From Pseudovirgaria hyperparasitica (lineage: Eukaryota > Ascomycota > Dothideomycetes > Acrospermales > Acrospermaceae), in contig NW_022985584.1 in the NCBI RefSeq assembly GCF_010093815.1, positions 30,145 through 62,323 of the forward strand: a stretch of 32,179 nt of DNA. The letters are read 5' to 3'. Under the pieces are notes generated by a model. That model made no database searches, was not told the DNA's origin, and saw nothing but the letters and a program-made list of their open reading frames with translations. Position 1 is the stretch's first letter. Each line of letters starts with the position of its first letter. The position numbers and the translations under genes were made by a program. Of this stretch, positions 20,449 through 29,220 are shown piece by piece.

Positions 20449-23400
20449 TTAGTTGTAATCTAAGCTTTCTTGTAACAACTTAGAAGGTAATATCTTTTTC
20501 CTTAGGGAGTACCTCTCTCCCTCTGATCTGTCAACTCGTCTTGACGCGCTGGCTACAGCCGCTTGGGTTTCTCTATTGCGTTCATCCGTATAGGATCGCT
20601 TTCTTTTCCGCATATGAGGTTTGCTTTCTACAAGGTCCCTTATAGGGACGTCCGAGTCTATTAGAGGTTGTTCGGTCACTTCGTCAACCTCTTTTGGCAC
20701 TTCTTCAGTGTCTGTATCTATATCCATACTCGTAGGATTCTCATTTTCAGTTTGGACATTCTTGTCTAAGTCCATTCGTATATCATCAAACTCGTCTCCT
20801 GAGCTTGTTTCTTCAGGCAATTCATCCTGTATCGGTTCTGCAGTGGCTTCCTCTGCCATGTCAATCTCGTTTGACGGGTCATCTGCTGTATTCTCGTTTA
20901 TCGTTTGGGCTTCCTCTGCCCTTGGAGCATCGTAGCTTCTTTCGATGTTGACTATCGGCGGTTGCATCGCTCCGCTGTTCTCACCTTGTTCTTCCGGTGT
21001 GTCTCTTGGTTCGTCAAAGACGATTGGCACTGGTGCGGCCGACGTAGCTGTAGTAGCTTTTTGTTTACGTCGATTTTTCGCATCGGTAAGCCTGATTTGT
21101 CGCGCGATATTTGCGTCTATCGAGCTCTCCCCTACCAAGAACGAACGTACGCCCTCGTACGTCAACTCTCGTTGACTCCGTAGCTGTTGCAGCCGGTTCC
21201 ACTCCTTTTTAGGAAGGGAGGATAGAGTCGTCCAGTGTAGGGTCGGTTTTTCTTTCTCTAAAACCTTCTCGATGTCTGGTGAGTGAGGTGCCACTTGGTT
21301 CCGGATTTCCTCGGACATCTGTGAGTCAATTTCCTGTCTAGTCCAGAAGTCCTCTAGCTTGTCAATGCCCCGGGCTGTTATTAATCTATTGCCGTGTACA
21401 AGGTGCCGTAAGATACGCCCGTTCGGTGTTTCGAGGGCATATGTTCCCAAAGGATGTTGCATGTGAACCTTGTATGGACCTAAGTAGTTCGTTTTGAACT
21501 TCGTTTTCTGCTCGTTCTTTAGCAAAACGATTTGACCGACAGGTAGTCGCGCCTGATCTTCAGGTTTGAGTCGAGTCGGGTCTATGAGGTCTCGGCGGGC
21601 GGCTTCCACAAGCAGCTCACTAAGCGCTAGTGTTCTGGCGTGTTGGACTTTCTTGACTCGCTTGATGAGTTCGTCAAAGGACATTGACTCATCCTTTTCC
21701 CCAGGAATGTTCCCTGGTAAGTTGGGGTGTTGTCCATACACCAGATAATATGGACTAACTCCCATACTTCTATGACGGCGAATCCTTGTGGCGAAAACGG
21801 CGGCTGGTAGGTACGTGTCCCAGTTTGTCACCAGCTCGCCTATACACATACGGGTAAGTATGCCTCCTAATGTTCCATTGAGGCGCTCGACTTTCCCGTT
21901 TGTGCGAGGGTGATAAGGGGTTGTGAGCTTGTGTTCTGTCTTGAGGATGCGTAGCAATGCGCCAACGACTCTTGACAGAAACTGTTGACCATTGTCTGAG
22001 GTTAGTGCGGCGGGAGGTCCGAAGTCTATGAAGATCTTCTCATAAATGAACCTTGCGACGGACTCCGCAGTCGCCTCAGGGACTGCCTGTGCAATAGGCC
22101 ATCCCGTTGTGTAGTCAATTGCTGTTATCACCCAGCTATTGCCGTTGTGTGTGGTGGGGAGTACGCCTATAAAGTCGATACCCCATTCTTCAAAGGGTGC
22201 TCGGCGTGCGACCCTATGAAACTGTCTCTCATGTTGTGGATTTGGTGGCACTCGTTGCGCCAATTGACATTGACGGCAGTTGCGAGCGACCACTTCCACG
22301 TCTTTCTTCATTCTAAACCACCAGCCTTGTTTTTCTAGGGCTCCTAGTAGTCCGGGCCACATGAAGTGACCGAATTGACGGTGTATTGTTTCTACCAGCG
22401 AAGTACGGTATTGTTCGGGGATGTACGGCGCTGAGTTTTCCGACAAATCTTCTTGACTATCATCAAAATCCCATAGCTTGTGTCGTAGTTTACCTTCGTG
22501 GTCCAGGCGTAGCCGGGACAGGATTTCGGGGGAGACTTTTAGCACATGCTCTGTCGGTTCCGCTCCTTTAAGGAACTCAATGATTTGGGCGACGAGAGTG
22601 TGTTCGTCAACCTTAGTTGACGGCATTGCGGAGATCTCGCCTTGAAAGTCCGGCCTCCTACTGATGGCGTCAGGTACCACTGCCCTGGATCCTGGGCGAT
22701 ATTTTATGTCTAGATCGAAGCTTCCGAACTCATCAATCCATCTACCTACACGGCCTCCTTGTTCCTTGGCAGTCTTGAGGAACTGTAGGCTATGGTGGTC
22801 GGTGAGGATCGTGGTCTTCTTCGTTCCTAGCAAGTATCCCCAAGTGCGTAGGGCGTGTTTGATGGCAAGAAGTTCTTTTTCGTGCACTGGGTAGTTGAGC
22901 TCGGCGCCGTTGAGCTTCCTCCCGTCAAACGCGATTGGCTGATTCTGCTTGTCGGCGTCTTCCTGGCAGATCACCATACCGATCGCGTAGTTGCTCGCAT
23001 CCGTTTCGATGCAGAAGGGCTTTGTTTCATCTGGCTGAGCCAGGACTGGCTCGGAACATAGGGCATTCTTAAGCGTTTTGAAGGCAAACGCTGTTGACAG
23101 TGTCCATCTAATGGGCCTATACTTCTGCTTTCGAATGAGCGGGTCTGCTTCTTTAAGAAGGTCTGTCAAAGGTGCCGCGATGCTTGTAAATCCCCTAATG
23201 TACCTTCGGTAGTAGTTCGCTAGGCCCAAGAACTGTCGAACTTCGCTAACGTTCGTAGGTTCCGGCCATTCGCGGATGGCCTGAATCTTATCCTTCATAG
23301 GACGGAGTTGTCCTCGCGAGACGTGGTGTCCGCAGAAGTCAACTTCGGCCTGGCCGAAGCTACACTTCTCCGGATTGGCGAGCAGGCGATATTCGCGGAG

Positions 23401-24774
23401 TAAGGCAAGTACTTTTGACAGCACTCTTGCGTGTTCCTCCATGGTTTCGGAAAAGATAATGATATCGTCCAAGTATACAACCACGGATTTGTGTAATAGA
23501 GGTTGAAGGACTCTGTTCATCATCTTTTGGAATGTGGCAGGTGCGTTTGACAGACCGAACGGCATTACCTTGAACTCGTATTTGCCGTAGATCGTGTTGA
23601 AGGCGGTTTTCGGGACGTCTTCATTGTCAACACGTACTTGCCAGAATCCTGAGGTCAAATCCATCTTGGTAAACACGGTTGACTGGCCGAAGGCACGTAG
23701 GCACTCATCAATGCGTGGGAGAGGTGTCGTATCTTTACGCGTGAGTGTGTTGAGTGCCCTATAATCGATACACATTCGCCATTTGCCTCCGGGCTTGGGC
23801 ACGAAAAGTACTGGGCTGCCCCAGGCACTTCCTGATTCTTGAATCAGGCCTCGCTTGATTAGCTCCTGTATCTGTCTCTGTTGTTCTGCGATCTGTTCTA
23901 AGGAGAGACGATAGGCTGCGTTGTTGATAGGTCGGCCATCTCCTGTGTCTATTTTGTGGTCCCATTGTCTTGAAGGAGGTAGCCCTTCGGGCAGGTCTTC
24001 CTTGAAAACGTCCTTATACTTCGTCAAAACGGGTTGCAGTATTGGGTCAGGTGCATGCGGTACAGGAGGAGTGTCCTTTCTAACGAACCACATTACACCC
24101 TGTTCACAGCCGTTCGGGTATTGTTTCCGTGCTTGACTAGCAGTGAGGACGTTTAGCACTTGTTCTCCTTGTAAGTCAATGTCGATTGACGCAGGAATCC
24201 CTTTTAGAAGGTACTCCTTGGTTCGTCCTCGGGCTGCTGGCTTCTTAATTACTAGGGAATGAGACCTCCATGAGATATCGGGGTCCCATTCGTAGAGCCA
24301 TTCGTATCCTAGAATCAGATCGTAGCCTTTGAGGTCGAGCACTCTCGCGGAGACTTCGCAAGTGAAGCTTTCCATGCGTAGGGGGATCTTCACAACTTCT
24401 CGACTTGTCATGAGGGGTCCTGACGGAAGTTTGACACGTATTGCGGGAGCAGGTTGTGGCACCAGCTTCAGACGCCTGGCAACCTTCGTTGACATATACG
24501 TTCTATCAGCCCCACAGTCGATGAGTACTGAAACCTTCTGAGGGTGGACTTCTCCTGCGTAAGCTTTGAGTTCTAGCAACTGTCTGCCGATGGAGTTTAG
24601 TTGACAGAGGCGGTCGTCGACGGCGTGCGTCAACTCCTCTTGACACTGGCGAGCACTCTCTAGCGATTCGCAAAGCGCGTTAATGTGCTCGTAGTCCCAT
24701 GTGTTTACCTCCTTTTCATCGGAATTGTCAGTGCAGAAGCTCTCTTCGTCGCTCGTGGTGTGTTCTGTGTCCAC
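20449..24774 (-). CDS. pol: Gypsy pol: protease, reverse transcriptase, RNase H, integrase
   Basis: A 1441-codon frame. Protease has LIDCGAD at about residue 84 (catalytic Asp 86, with Cys in place of the usual Thr/Ser). RT spans KWRMCIDYRALN (about 331), FTKMDLTSGFWQ, and VVYLDDIII with YLDD at 434-437. RNase H has CIETDASNYAIG (about 588), EKELLAI and LTDHHSL. Integrase has an HHCC zinc-binding region (HRQFGHFMWP ... CRQCQLAQ), then WGIDFIG, LTSDNGQQF and PRTNGKVERLNGTL for the D,D-E core. The C-terminal ~270 residues are acidic, ending in a basic tail (HMRKRKRSYTDER). The frame has no ATG at its start (GTG at 24774) and overlaps the gag end in the -1 frame, so it is probably made as Gag-Pol by frameshifting. 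Seven exact dyads lie within it without breaking the frame. Confidence 0.93.
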   Translation of the reverse strand: MDTEHTTSDEESFCTDNSDEKEVNTWDYEHINALCESLESARQCQEELTHAVDDRLCQLNSIGRQLLELKAYAGEVHPQKVSVLIDCGADRTYMSTKVARRLKLVPQPAPAIRVKLPSGPLMTSREVVKIPLRMESFTCEVSARVLDLKGYDLILGYEWLYEWDPDISWRSHSLVIKKPAARGRTKEYLLKGIPASIDIDLQGEQVLNVLTASQARKQYPNGCEQGVMWFVRKDTPPVPHAPDPILQPVLTKYKDVFKEDLPEGLPPSRQWDHKIDTGDGRPINNAAYRLSLEQIAEQQRQIQELIKRGLIQESGSAWGSPVLFVPKPGGKWRMCIDYRALNTLTRKDTTPLPRIDECLRAFGQSTVFTKMDLTSGFWQVRVDNEDVPKTAFNTIYGKYEFKVMPFGLSNAPATFQKMMNRVLQPLLHKSVVVYLDDIIIFSETMEEHARVLSKVLALLREYRLLANPEKCSFGQAEVDFCGHHVSRGQLRPMKDKIQAIREWPEPTNVSEVRQFLGLANYYRRYIRGFTSIAAPLTDLLKEADPLIRKQKYRPIRWTLSTAFAFKTLKNALCSEPVLAQPDETKPFCIETDASNYAIGMVICQEDADKQNQPIAFDGRKLNGAELNYPVHEKELLAIKHALRTWGYLLGTKKTTILTDHHSLQFLKTAKEQGGRVGRWIDEFGSFDLDIKYRPGSRAVVPDAISRRPDFQGEISAMPSTKVDEHTLVAQIIEFLKGAEPTEHVLKVSPEILSRLRLDHEGKLRHKLWDFDDSQEDLSENSAPYIPEQYRTSLVETIHRQFGHFMWPGLLGALEKQGWWFRMKKDVEVVARNCRQCQLAQRVPPNPQHERQFHRVARRAPFEEWGIDFIGVLPTTHNGNSWVITAIDYTTGWPIAQAVPEATAESVARFIYEKIFIDFGPPAALTSDNGQQFLSRVVGALLRILKTEHKLTTPYHPRTNGKVERLNGTLGGILTRMCIGELVTNWDTYLPAAVFATRIRRHRSMGVSPYYLVYGQHPNLPGNIPGEKDESMSFDELIKRVKKVQHARTLALSELLVEAARRDLIDPTRLKPEDQARLPVGQIVLLKNEQKTKFKTNYLGPYKVHMQHPLGTYALETPNGRILRHLVHGNRLITARGIDKLEDFWTRQEIDSQMSEEIRNQVAPHSPDIEKVLEKEKPTLHWTTLSSLPKKEWNRLQQLRSQRELTYEGVRSFLVGESSIDANIARQIRLTDAKNRRKQKATTATSAAPVPIVFDEPRDTPEEQGENSGAMQPPIVNIERSYDAPRAEEAQTINENTADDPSNEIDMAEEATAEPIQDELPEETSSGDEFDDIRMDLDKNVQTENENPTSMDIDTDTEEVPKEVDEVTEQPLIDSDVPIRDLVESKPHMRKRKRSYTDERNRETQAAVASASRRVDRSEGERYSLRKKILPSKLLQESLDYN

Positions 24775-26051
24775 TACGGGCGACTGGCTTTTGGGGGCTC
24801 TTCGTCAAAGACGCTTGCCGTGTCTCCCTCTGCGGTGACGTGGGCCAGTTTGCTTGGAGTCGGATTTTCGGGGCAGAATCTTGAGATGTGTCCTGTTTTC
24901 TTGCAGATAAAGCATTCTCGAGTCTCGTTAAGCGTTCTTGACGAATTTCCTTGGTATCTACCACGGCCTCGGCCTCGACTCCAGCCTCTGCCGCGGCCTC
25001 GGCTGTTCCACTGGCGCTTTACGAAGGCGTGGAGCTTGCCTTCGTCTCCAGAGAAGTCGCCTAGGTCATCATCGCGGGTGTATAAATCCTCAGGAGGCTC
25101 GAACTCTTCGGGTTCTTCGTCCTCGTCTGGATTATACATGGCATTAAGGCGATGATTAGCTTCCCGTCTGTGGTATTCGCTCTTGGAGTGGGTGTATAGG
25201 GCTTCTTCTAGCCTTTTTACCCATGGGCACCAGTCCCCTAGCATCTGAGGAGGAAAGGGCTGCTTTTCGATTTCTCGTTGAACCTCTGATTTGAGGGCAC
25301 TTAGTATCCTGCGTTGTATCTCGTATTCTGTAGGCATGGGTCGTAGTAGTCGAGCTTTCTCGACAATGACGTCGATGAGCCTCGAGGCAGACCCATAACG
25401 ATGTTGACTTAGGTTCTCCCATTCCTTTCGGCGTTGTTCTGGGCGATTGGTCGAGATGTACGTCTTGCGTATGACGTCTAGGAAGTCTCCTAGAGTTTGA
25501 GGACTACCCGGGCTATTACGGCCGCGTGCCTCCATGAGGCTACGCCAAAGGGTACGGACATGTTTTGAGGTATATGTCCCGCAGATTTGTAGTTTCTCAA
25601 AATCAGGTATAGCCTCTTGGCGTTCCACTGACTCTACGGTATTAATCCATTCCTGGATAGATAGGCACCATTCCTCGCAGGCGTCGTCCCTGATTTCTCC
25701 TGAGTATACTTCGGGGGCTCGAAGAGGGATGCGGCCTCTGCGTGGGGGCGCAACCGTTCCTGAGCGGCCGGGGTTATTGAGGAGGAGGTTGTCAAAGTCT
25801 CTTGCCAGTTCCTCCCGGGTGACGTGATCGTTCCTCACCTGTGACTCGAGTCGGTTGGCACATATGTTGATAAGTGCCACTGTACGAGCGTCTCCAGTGA
25901 GGTCTCTCGTGGCCGGATCGGCATCGAAGAGGGCGTTAAGCACGTCAACGGTTATTGACGGTGCGTTACGAGCGCGTCCTGTGCTCTGGGGAGCGGTTGC
26001 TCCATCCATGGGGACGTCGCCGTCACGATCAGGGTTCTGGGGAAGAGACAT
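24774..26051 (-). CDS. gag: Gypsy gag with CCHC zinc knuckle
   Basis: ATG at 26051, 425 aa, TAG at 24776-24774. The N-terminus is low-complexity (MSLPQNPDRDGDVPMDG), followed by a helical capsid-like region (EWCLSIQEWINTVESVER, WENLSQHRYGSASRLIDV). Then come an acidic stretch, an RG-rich stretch (RGRGRGWSRGRGRGR), and a retroviral-type zinc knuckle C-x2-C-x4-H-x4-C (CFICKKTGHISRFC, about 380-393). It forms the virus-like particle and binds element RNA in this family. The N-terminus and one dyad (25944) are shared with the truncated copy at 32151. Confidence 0.9.
   Translation of the reverse strand: MSLPQNPDRDGDVPMDGATAPQSTGRARNAPSITVDVLNALFDADPATRDLTGDARTVALINICANRLESQVRNDHVTREELARDFDNLLLNNPGRSGTVAPPRRGRIPLRAPEVYSGEIRDDACEEWCLSIQEWINTVESVERQEAIPDFEKLQICGTYTSKHVRTLWRSLMEARGRNSPGSPQTLGDFLDVIRKTYISTNRPEQRRKEWENLSQHRYGSASRLIDVIVEKARLLRPMPTEYEIQRRILSALKSEVQREIEKQPFPPQMLGDWCPWVKRLEEALYTHSKSEYHRREANHRLNAMYNPDEDEEPEEFEPPEDLYTRDDDLGDFSGDEGKLHAFVKRQWNSRGRGRGWSRGRGRGRYQGNSSRTLNETRECFICKKTGHISRFCPENPTPSKLAHVTAEGDTASVFDEEPPKASRP
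24789..24795 (-). promoter_or_regulatory. Candidate -1 frameshift heptamer CCCAAAA
   Basis: In the gag frame the site reads C CCA AAA, matching the X XXY YYZ slippery pattern. It lies four codons upstream of the gag TAG. Slipping back one base enters the pol frame, which is open from there. No downstream pseudoknot was worked out. Confidence 0.5.
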
Positions 26052-26250
26052 TTTGGTACAACTTGTTAGAGACAGGGGAATTCTGAGGTGGTGATCATCT
26101 TCCGAGTTGGAATTTGGTCGTCAACTTATGTTGACGAGTGGTTGGGAGGTACATTGCGGGTACAGGGAGCGTCAATGAAAAAAAATTCGTTTCCTTAGTC
26201 TTTGCTCGTTTTGTGATATGTCACTACCCGTTGTGACTATTGAACTGGTC

Positions 26251-26396
26251 GTCAAAGTTTGTTGCCGTAATTTGATTCTCTGAATAGTTGATGTTTCGGC
26301 AGGGATATCCCATCGTAGGCATGACTCGTTCTTATGGCGCGCCTGTATCCGCTGAGTTGTTGGAATTGTCGTCAAACGTTGTTGCCGTAATTTGTT
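26251..26396. repeat. Leader direct repeat around degenerate dyads
   Basis: Two copies of GTCGTCAAA followed by GTTGCCGTAATTTG start near 26248 and 26368, 120 bp apart, in the untranslated leader. Each contains a dyad with TTGCC in place of TTGAC. The segment between them is not duplicated. Confidence 0.6.
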
Positions 26397-26525
26397 TTTC
26401 CGGGACTATGGCATGTCCCTTCGTGGTAGTGTTTTTCCTGTTGGACTATAGGTTCCTTTGCCGTTGTCTTCGGCGGAGGTGTTTAATGTCGTGGGTGTCA
26501 ATTGCGTTTGACGAGTTGCCTCGTG

Positions 26526-26570
26526 TAAGGGGAGATATAGCTACCCCTTAGGAGGGGTCGCCGAGGCGAC
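26526..26570 (-). other. Tandem stem-loops in the retrotransposon leader
   Basis: TAAGGGG (26526-26532) pairs with CCCCTTA (26544-26550). GTCGCC (26557-26562) pairs with GGCGAC (26565-26570), with partly complementary TAGGAGG and CCTCCCTA outside. They lie 40-85 nt downstream of the 5' LTR in element sense, where dimerisation or packaging structures are usually found. Function inferred from position only. Confidence 0.4.
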
Positions 26571-26595
26571 GGCCTCCCTAGGAGGACAAAAACCA

Positions 26596-26609
26596 GCTTT
26601 CAGCTACCA
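26596..26609 (-). promoter_or_regulatory. Probable primer-binding site
   Basis: In element sense TGGTAGCTGAAAGC begins 2 nt after the 5' LTR. The leading TGG pairs with a tRNA 3' CCA, as expected for minus-strand priming. The tRNA could not be identified. Confidence 0.5.
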
Positions 26610-26611
26610 GA

Positions 26612-26743
26612 TGTAGGAATTTAGGTAGATTTTACGTGGTAAACTTGATTGCCCGTTCTATCTAGTCTACTTATCTACTATATATACCTAGCCTACGCTG
26701 AGTAAGATTTGAGTAATGGGGATTATCTAATATGAATCCCACA
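26612..26743 (-). repeat. 5' LTR of the Gypsy element
   Basis: A 132-bp direct copy of the LTR at 17537-17668, with one difference. In element sense it precedes the primer-binding site and gag, so it is the 5' LTR. A TATATATA stretch lies in its middle. Confidence 0.93.
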
Positions 26744-27318
26744 TGAGGTAGCAGAGATGGTCACATGACAGAGCACTTTGGACGTCGATTTAGGCTAGTG
26801 GGCCCTGCGCTGAATCTACTGCAGGGAAAGTGAGACCGTTGATCGCCTACTGTAGCCAAGACGCAGGGGCTAGATTTGCGCAGCCCGCAGATTCTCCGAT
26901 AAGGCTTGCGCTGTCTAAAACGGTATATTAGACCCTGAGAAGCTCAACTCAAGAAATTCGTAGGCTCTGGCTTTGAATTAGGATTTGAGCACCGCGAAGA
27001 CAGATCTTGGACTGCAGCTCTCGGGATAGACTGTTCATACGCCAATCTACTGTGCATTGTAATTCTAAGTACACTGCTTAGATATAGTGGATGTTATCGG
27101 TCTCCCAAAGCAAGCCGTCGGTAGCAACGATTCCTTAATTCAGAGATTATAGGCTACGCAGAAGGTTCACGCAGATAAGATTAAGCGTGGGTATAGCTTA
27201 GACCGTTAGCTATCTATCCCGAGAGTATCATGCTCAGGCTGACGTTGTGGAATTTATTATCTGGTGTTGAAATTCTGCATCTCGGTACACAGGGAATCTC
27301 GCGACGTAGGGAGGGACG
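26744..27318. other. No recognisable gene
   Basis: This is the right flank of the Gypsy insertion. I see no open frame of note, no RNA gene and no repeat. It does not visibly continue the left flank before 17536. Confidence 0.4.
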
Positions 27319-28157
27319 TTAAACTTCATCCTGCCTTCTAGATATGTGTTTTGACCCCGCACTTGAACTTGTCCTCCATTGAAGAATTGGGAAGACTAGT
27401 GTTGCTGGCAGTATAGATAGTGCTCGAAGAACCGTACGAATGGAGCTCGCATTACTTGAGAACCAAATAAGGATCAAGAGCGAGTCTCTCCGGTGCTGAC
27501 TGAGCATCAGTAGGGATGCGAGGACAACAATGACGTTTGCATAGACAAGTTCCAGCAGTGTGCCAGAAATGATACACATCATACCCATCTCTGCTGTCAC
27601 AGTGCAGATGAAGGAAAATGCACCCTCCGAAGGCATTTCTACCTTGCTAAGAACCATAAGCAGAGTTTTATATGGTCCACAGACGTACTAACTAGGCACA
27701 TAGCGTGATAAGGACTAAAAGCCGGCTGCTTGCGACAGCATATGGTAGGATACGAGGAATGGATAGCTGTCCTTTGTTGCCGTTGGTGGTAAGAGACTAT
27801 GCCTATGTTAGCTTTGTCGCCACTTGTCTGCGCATAGAGCTTTACCTGTCTCAAGGTACTGACGGTGAGGTGTGCTAGGCTCAGGTACCATATCATCTGA
27901 GAGTACTCAGGCTCATCAAGTATAAGATAGCTAAAAAGTGTGCTGAGCCCGCTGCAGGTCATGCAGATAGCTGCAAGTAACATATTGAGCATTGGCTGCA
28001 CGATTTTCAGCTGACTGGTCGCTGCGTGTCGGAATCGAAGGATGAGAGCCATTCCACACTGGATAAGCAGTAAGAGAAATAGAGAAGAATATACCATGCA
28101 ATCGAACACAGAACATAGAAAGAGCGGGCCGAACAGTATTGAGACATCTTGCGACAT
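27319..28157 (-). pseudogene. Multi-pass membrane protein remnant
   Basis: From ATG 28157 the frame encodes at least three hydrophobic spans (FGPLFLCSVFDCMVYSS-LFLLLLIQCGMALIL, MLNMLLAAICMTCSGLSTLF, MIWYLSLAHLTVSTL). A second frame (27657-27319) adds at least two more (MCIISGTLLELVYANVIVVL, RALSILPATLVFPIL). The parts overlap out of frame around 27650, so either an intron I could not place or a frameshift separates them. The topology suggests a fungal integral membrane or receptor-like protein, but no family motif was recognised. Confidence 0.4.
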
Positions 28158-28302
28158 GTTAGAACATCCTACAGGAAGTTGTCGGTGTTGCTTCTATCAA
28201 TCTTATAAGGACGAGTAACGTTGGGCTGTACATATCTGTACTATTATTAGAGCGGGCGTGGATTGCGCAGAGCGGGGCGGGGAGCGACGCAGTACCTTAC
28301 AG

Positions 28303-28810
28303 GCCGATATTAGGACCGCAGTCGATATATTTAGACGTCCCCTTGGACTAAAAAGCGAACGCTGCCCACTTCGAGCCGGGTAACAGATGCAAGATCCACG
28401 CGTATGCCAAACTTGGTAGCGACGTAGCGCTGTTCGTGATGAACCCAACCACTAAAGAGCTCTATAGCTACCGCTCGCGGAGAGACTTTCCTCCGGCAGA
28501 CTTAGAGACCTTGGTAAGTCGTGTTTGAGCGTTCTTAATCTAATAGAGTCGACTAATGCAACATATCTAGCTTCTGCGCCCAACTGCAAGAAATGTCCTC
28601 CTGGAAGACCTGGAGACAGCCAGCGCCGGCACCAAGCTCGCGAGAGCCAGCTTTGCAACCCCACCTCGACTTAGCGACGAGAAGGTTATGATTAGGAGGA
28701 AGAGTCGGGCTATAGCAAAAATGGCCAAGTCGTTTTTGCCGGAGCCGCCACGCCTTAGGTCAAAACCTACTTCTCGACCTACGTCGCTCACACTTGGTGG
28801 ATTTTTGTAG
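28303..28810 (+). pseudogene. MADS-box-like short protein, 5' end broken
   Basis: Exon to 28513, a 57-bp intron (28514-28570: GTAAGT, branch GACTAAT, CTAG), then exon 28571-28810 ending TTTTTG-TAG. The first exon reads KIHAYAKLGSDVALFVMNP and then TTKELYSYRSRRDFPPADLE. This resembles the second half of a MADS (SRF-type) domain, with its DVAL hydrophobic strand and following K-LY-Y, as in short MADS-like proteins of ascomycetes. The basic start (FRRPLGLK) is in a different frame. The shift falls at a run of five A near 28350, so one inserted or deleted base breaks the gene, or the run is a sequencing error. No ATG is evident. The C-terminus is basic (RRKSRAIAKMAKSFL). Confidence 0.4.
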
Positions 28811-29220
28811 AGCTATCCTCGTTGTGGCAAATGTACGTCCAGGGTGTGCTATTCATTCAATGTGCCAAGACCGGTTCATTACGCGGATCGTATGTCACGC
28901 AAAAGCTCTTGCAGAATCACCCGCGAGGCCAAGTGGCCCAGCGAAAACGCCAGGACAATAGGCTCGCTCTCTTCCATCAAGAGACAGACCTCTGAAGAAC
29001 ACAGTCATTATGACGTGTGTCCAAGTATGGAGGCTCCTGAGCATACGATGAGGAATAGTATCATGTATCGACAAGTCACACGTGTATAACTCGGCCTCTA
29101 ATGTCAAGCTTCAAAAGAATGTGTGTTAGCTCGAACAGGATACCTGTGTGAGCAAAATGTACGCTGTCTACACCATACTGATGCTACCCGTTCTTATCGC
29201 AGCGTGAAAGAGTGCAAGGC

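Larger units (their letters stand above)
17705..26512. repeat. Dispersed 16-bp dyad GTCAA-N6-TTGAC (15 exact, at least 13 near-exact)
   Basis: Exact copies start at 17705, 18819, 19600, 20223, 20355, 20530, 20860, 21161, 21673, 22606, 24175, 24629, 25944, 26120 and 26497. Six of them extend to CGTCAA-N6-TTGACG (17705, 20223, 20355, 22606, 25944, 26120). Copies with one mismatch start at 19743, 20683, 21013, 22259, 22924, 23083, 23404, 24478, 24804, 24927, 25791, 26251 and 26371. In 12 of these 13 the mismatch is at the same symmetric base (position 2 of GTCAA or position 4 of TTGAC). Sites fall in gag, pol, the antisense gene, its sixth intron, the leader and intergenic DNA, and in more than one codon phase. 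Spacer sequence varies but spacer length does not. Inference: a binding site for a dimeric protein. Confidence 0.9.
17537..26743 (-). mobile_element. Full-length Ty3/Gypsy LTR retrotransposon with an antisense cargo gene
   Basis: The element is bounded by two direct 132-bp LTRs differing at one position. On the minus strand the order is 5' LTR, primer-binding site, leader of about 560 nt, gag, pol with protease-RT-RNase H-integrase, a region holding a plus-strand eight-exon gene, polypurine tract, 3' LTR. All frames are open and there is no sign of RIP-style decay, so it looks recently active. No target-site duplication is evident: CTCCA is on the left flank and TGAGG on the right. Protease-RT-RH-IN order identifies Ty3/Gypsy, and no chromodomain was seen after integrase. 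A deleted relative lies at 30898-32179. Confidence 0.93.

Noticed and set aside
20905-21183. Plus-strand frames across pol and gag, such as 20905-21183 and 24685-25155
   Set aside because: They are shadows of the strong minus-strand Gag and Pol frames and lack motifs of their own.
23618-23690. Further GTCAA and TTGAC occurrences in pol (for example near 23625, 23657 and 23687)
   Set aside because: Spacing is not 6 or there are two or more mismatches, so they were not counted as dyads.
17532-26748. CCTC...GAGG flanking symmetry as a target duplication
   Set aside because: The flanks are inverted, not direct, so they do not form a target-site duplication.
28815-28860. CGKCTSRVC as part of a Zn2Cys6 cluster
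   Set aside because: Cysteine spacing is wrong and the other half of the cluster is missing.
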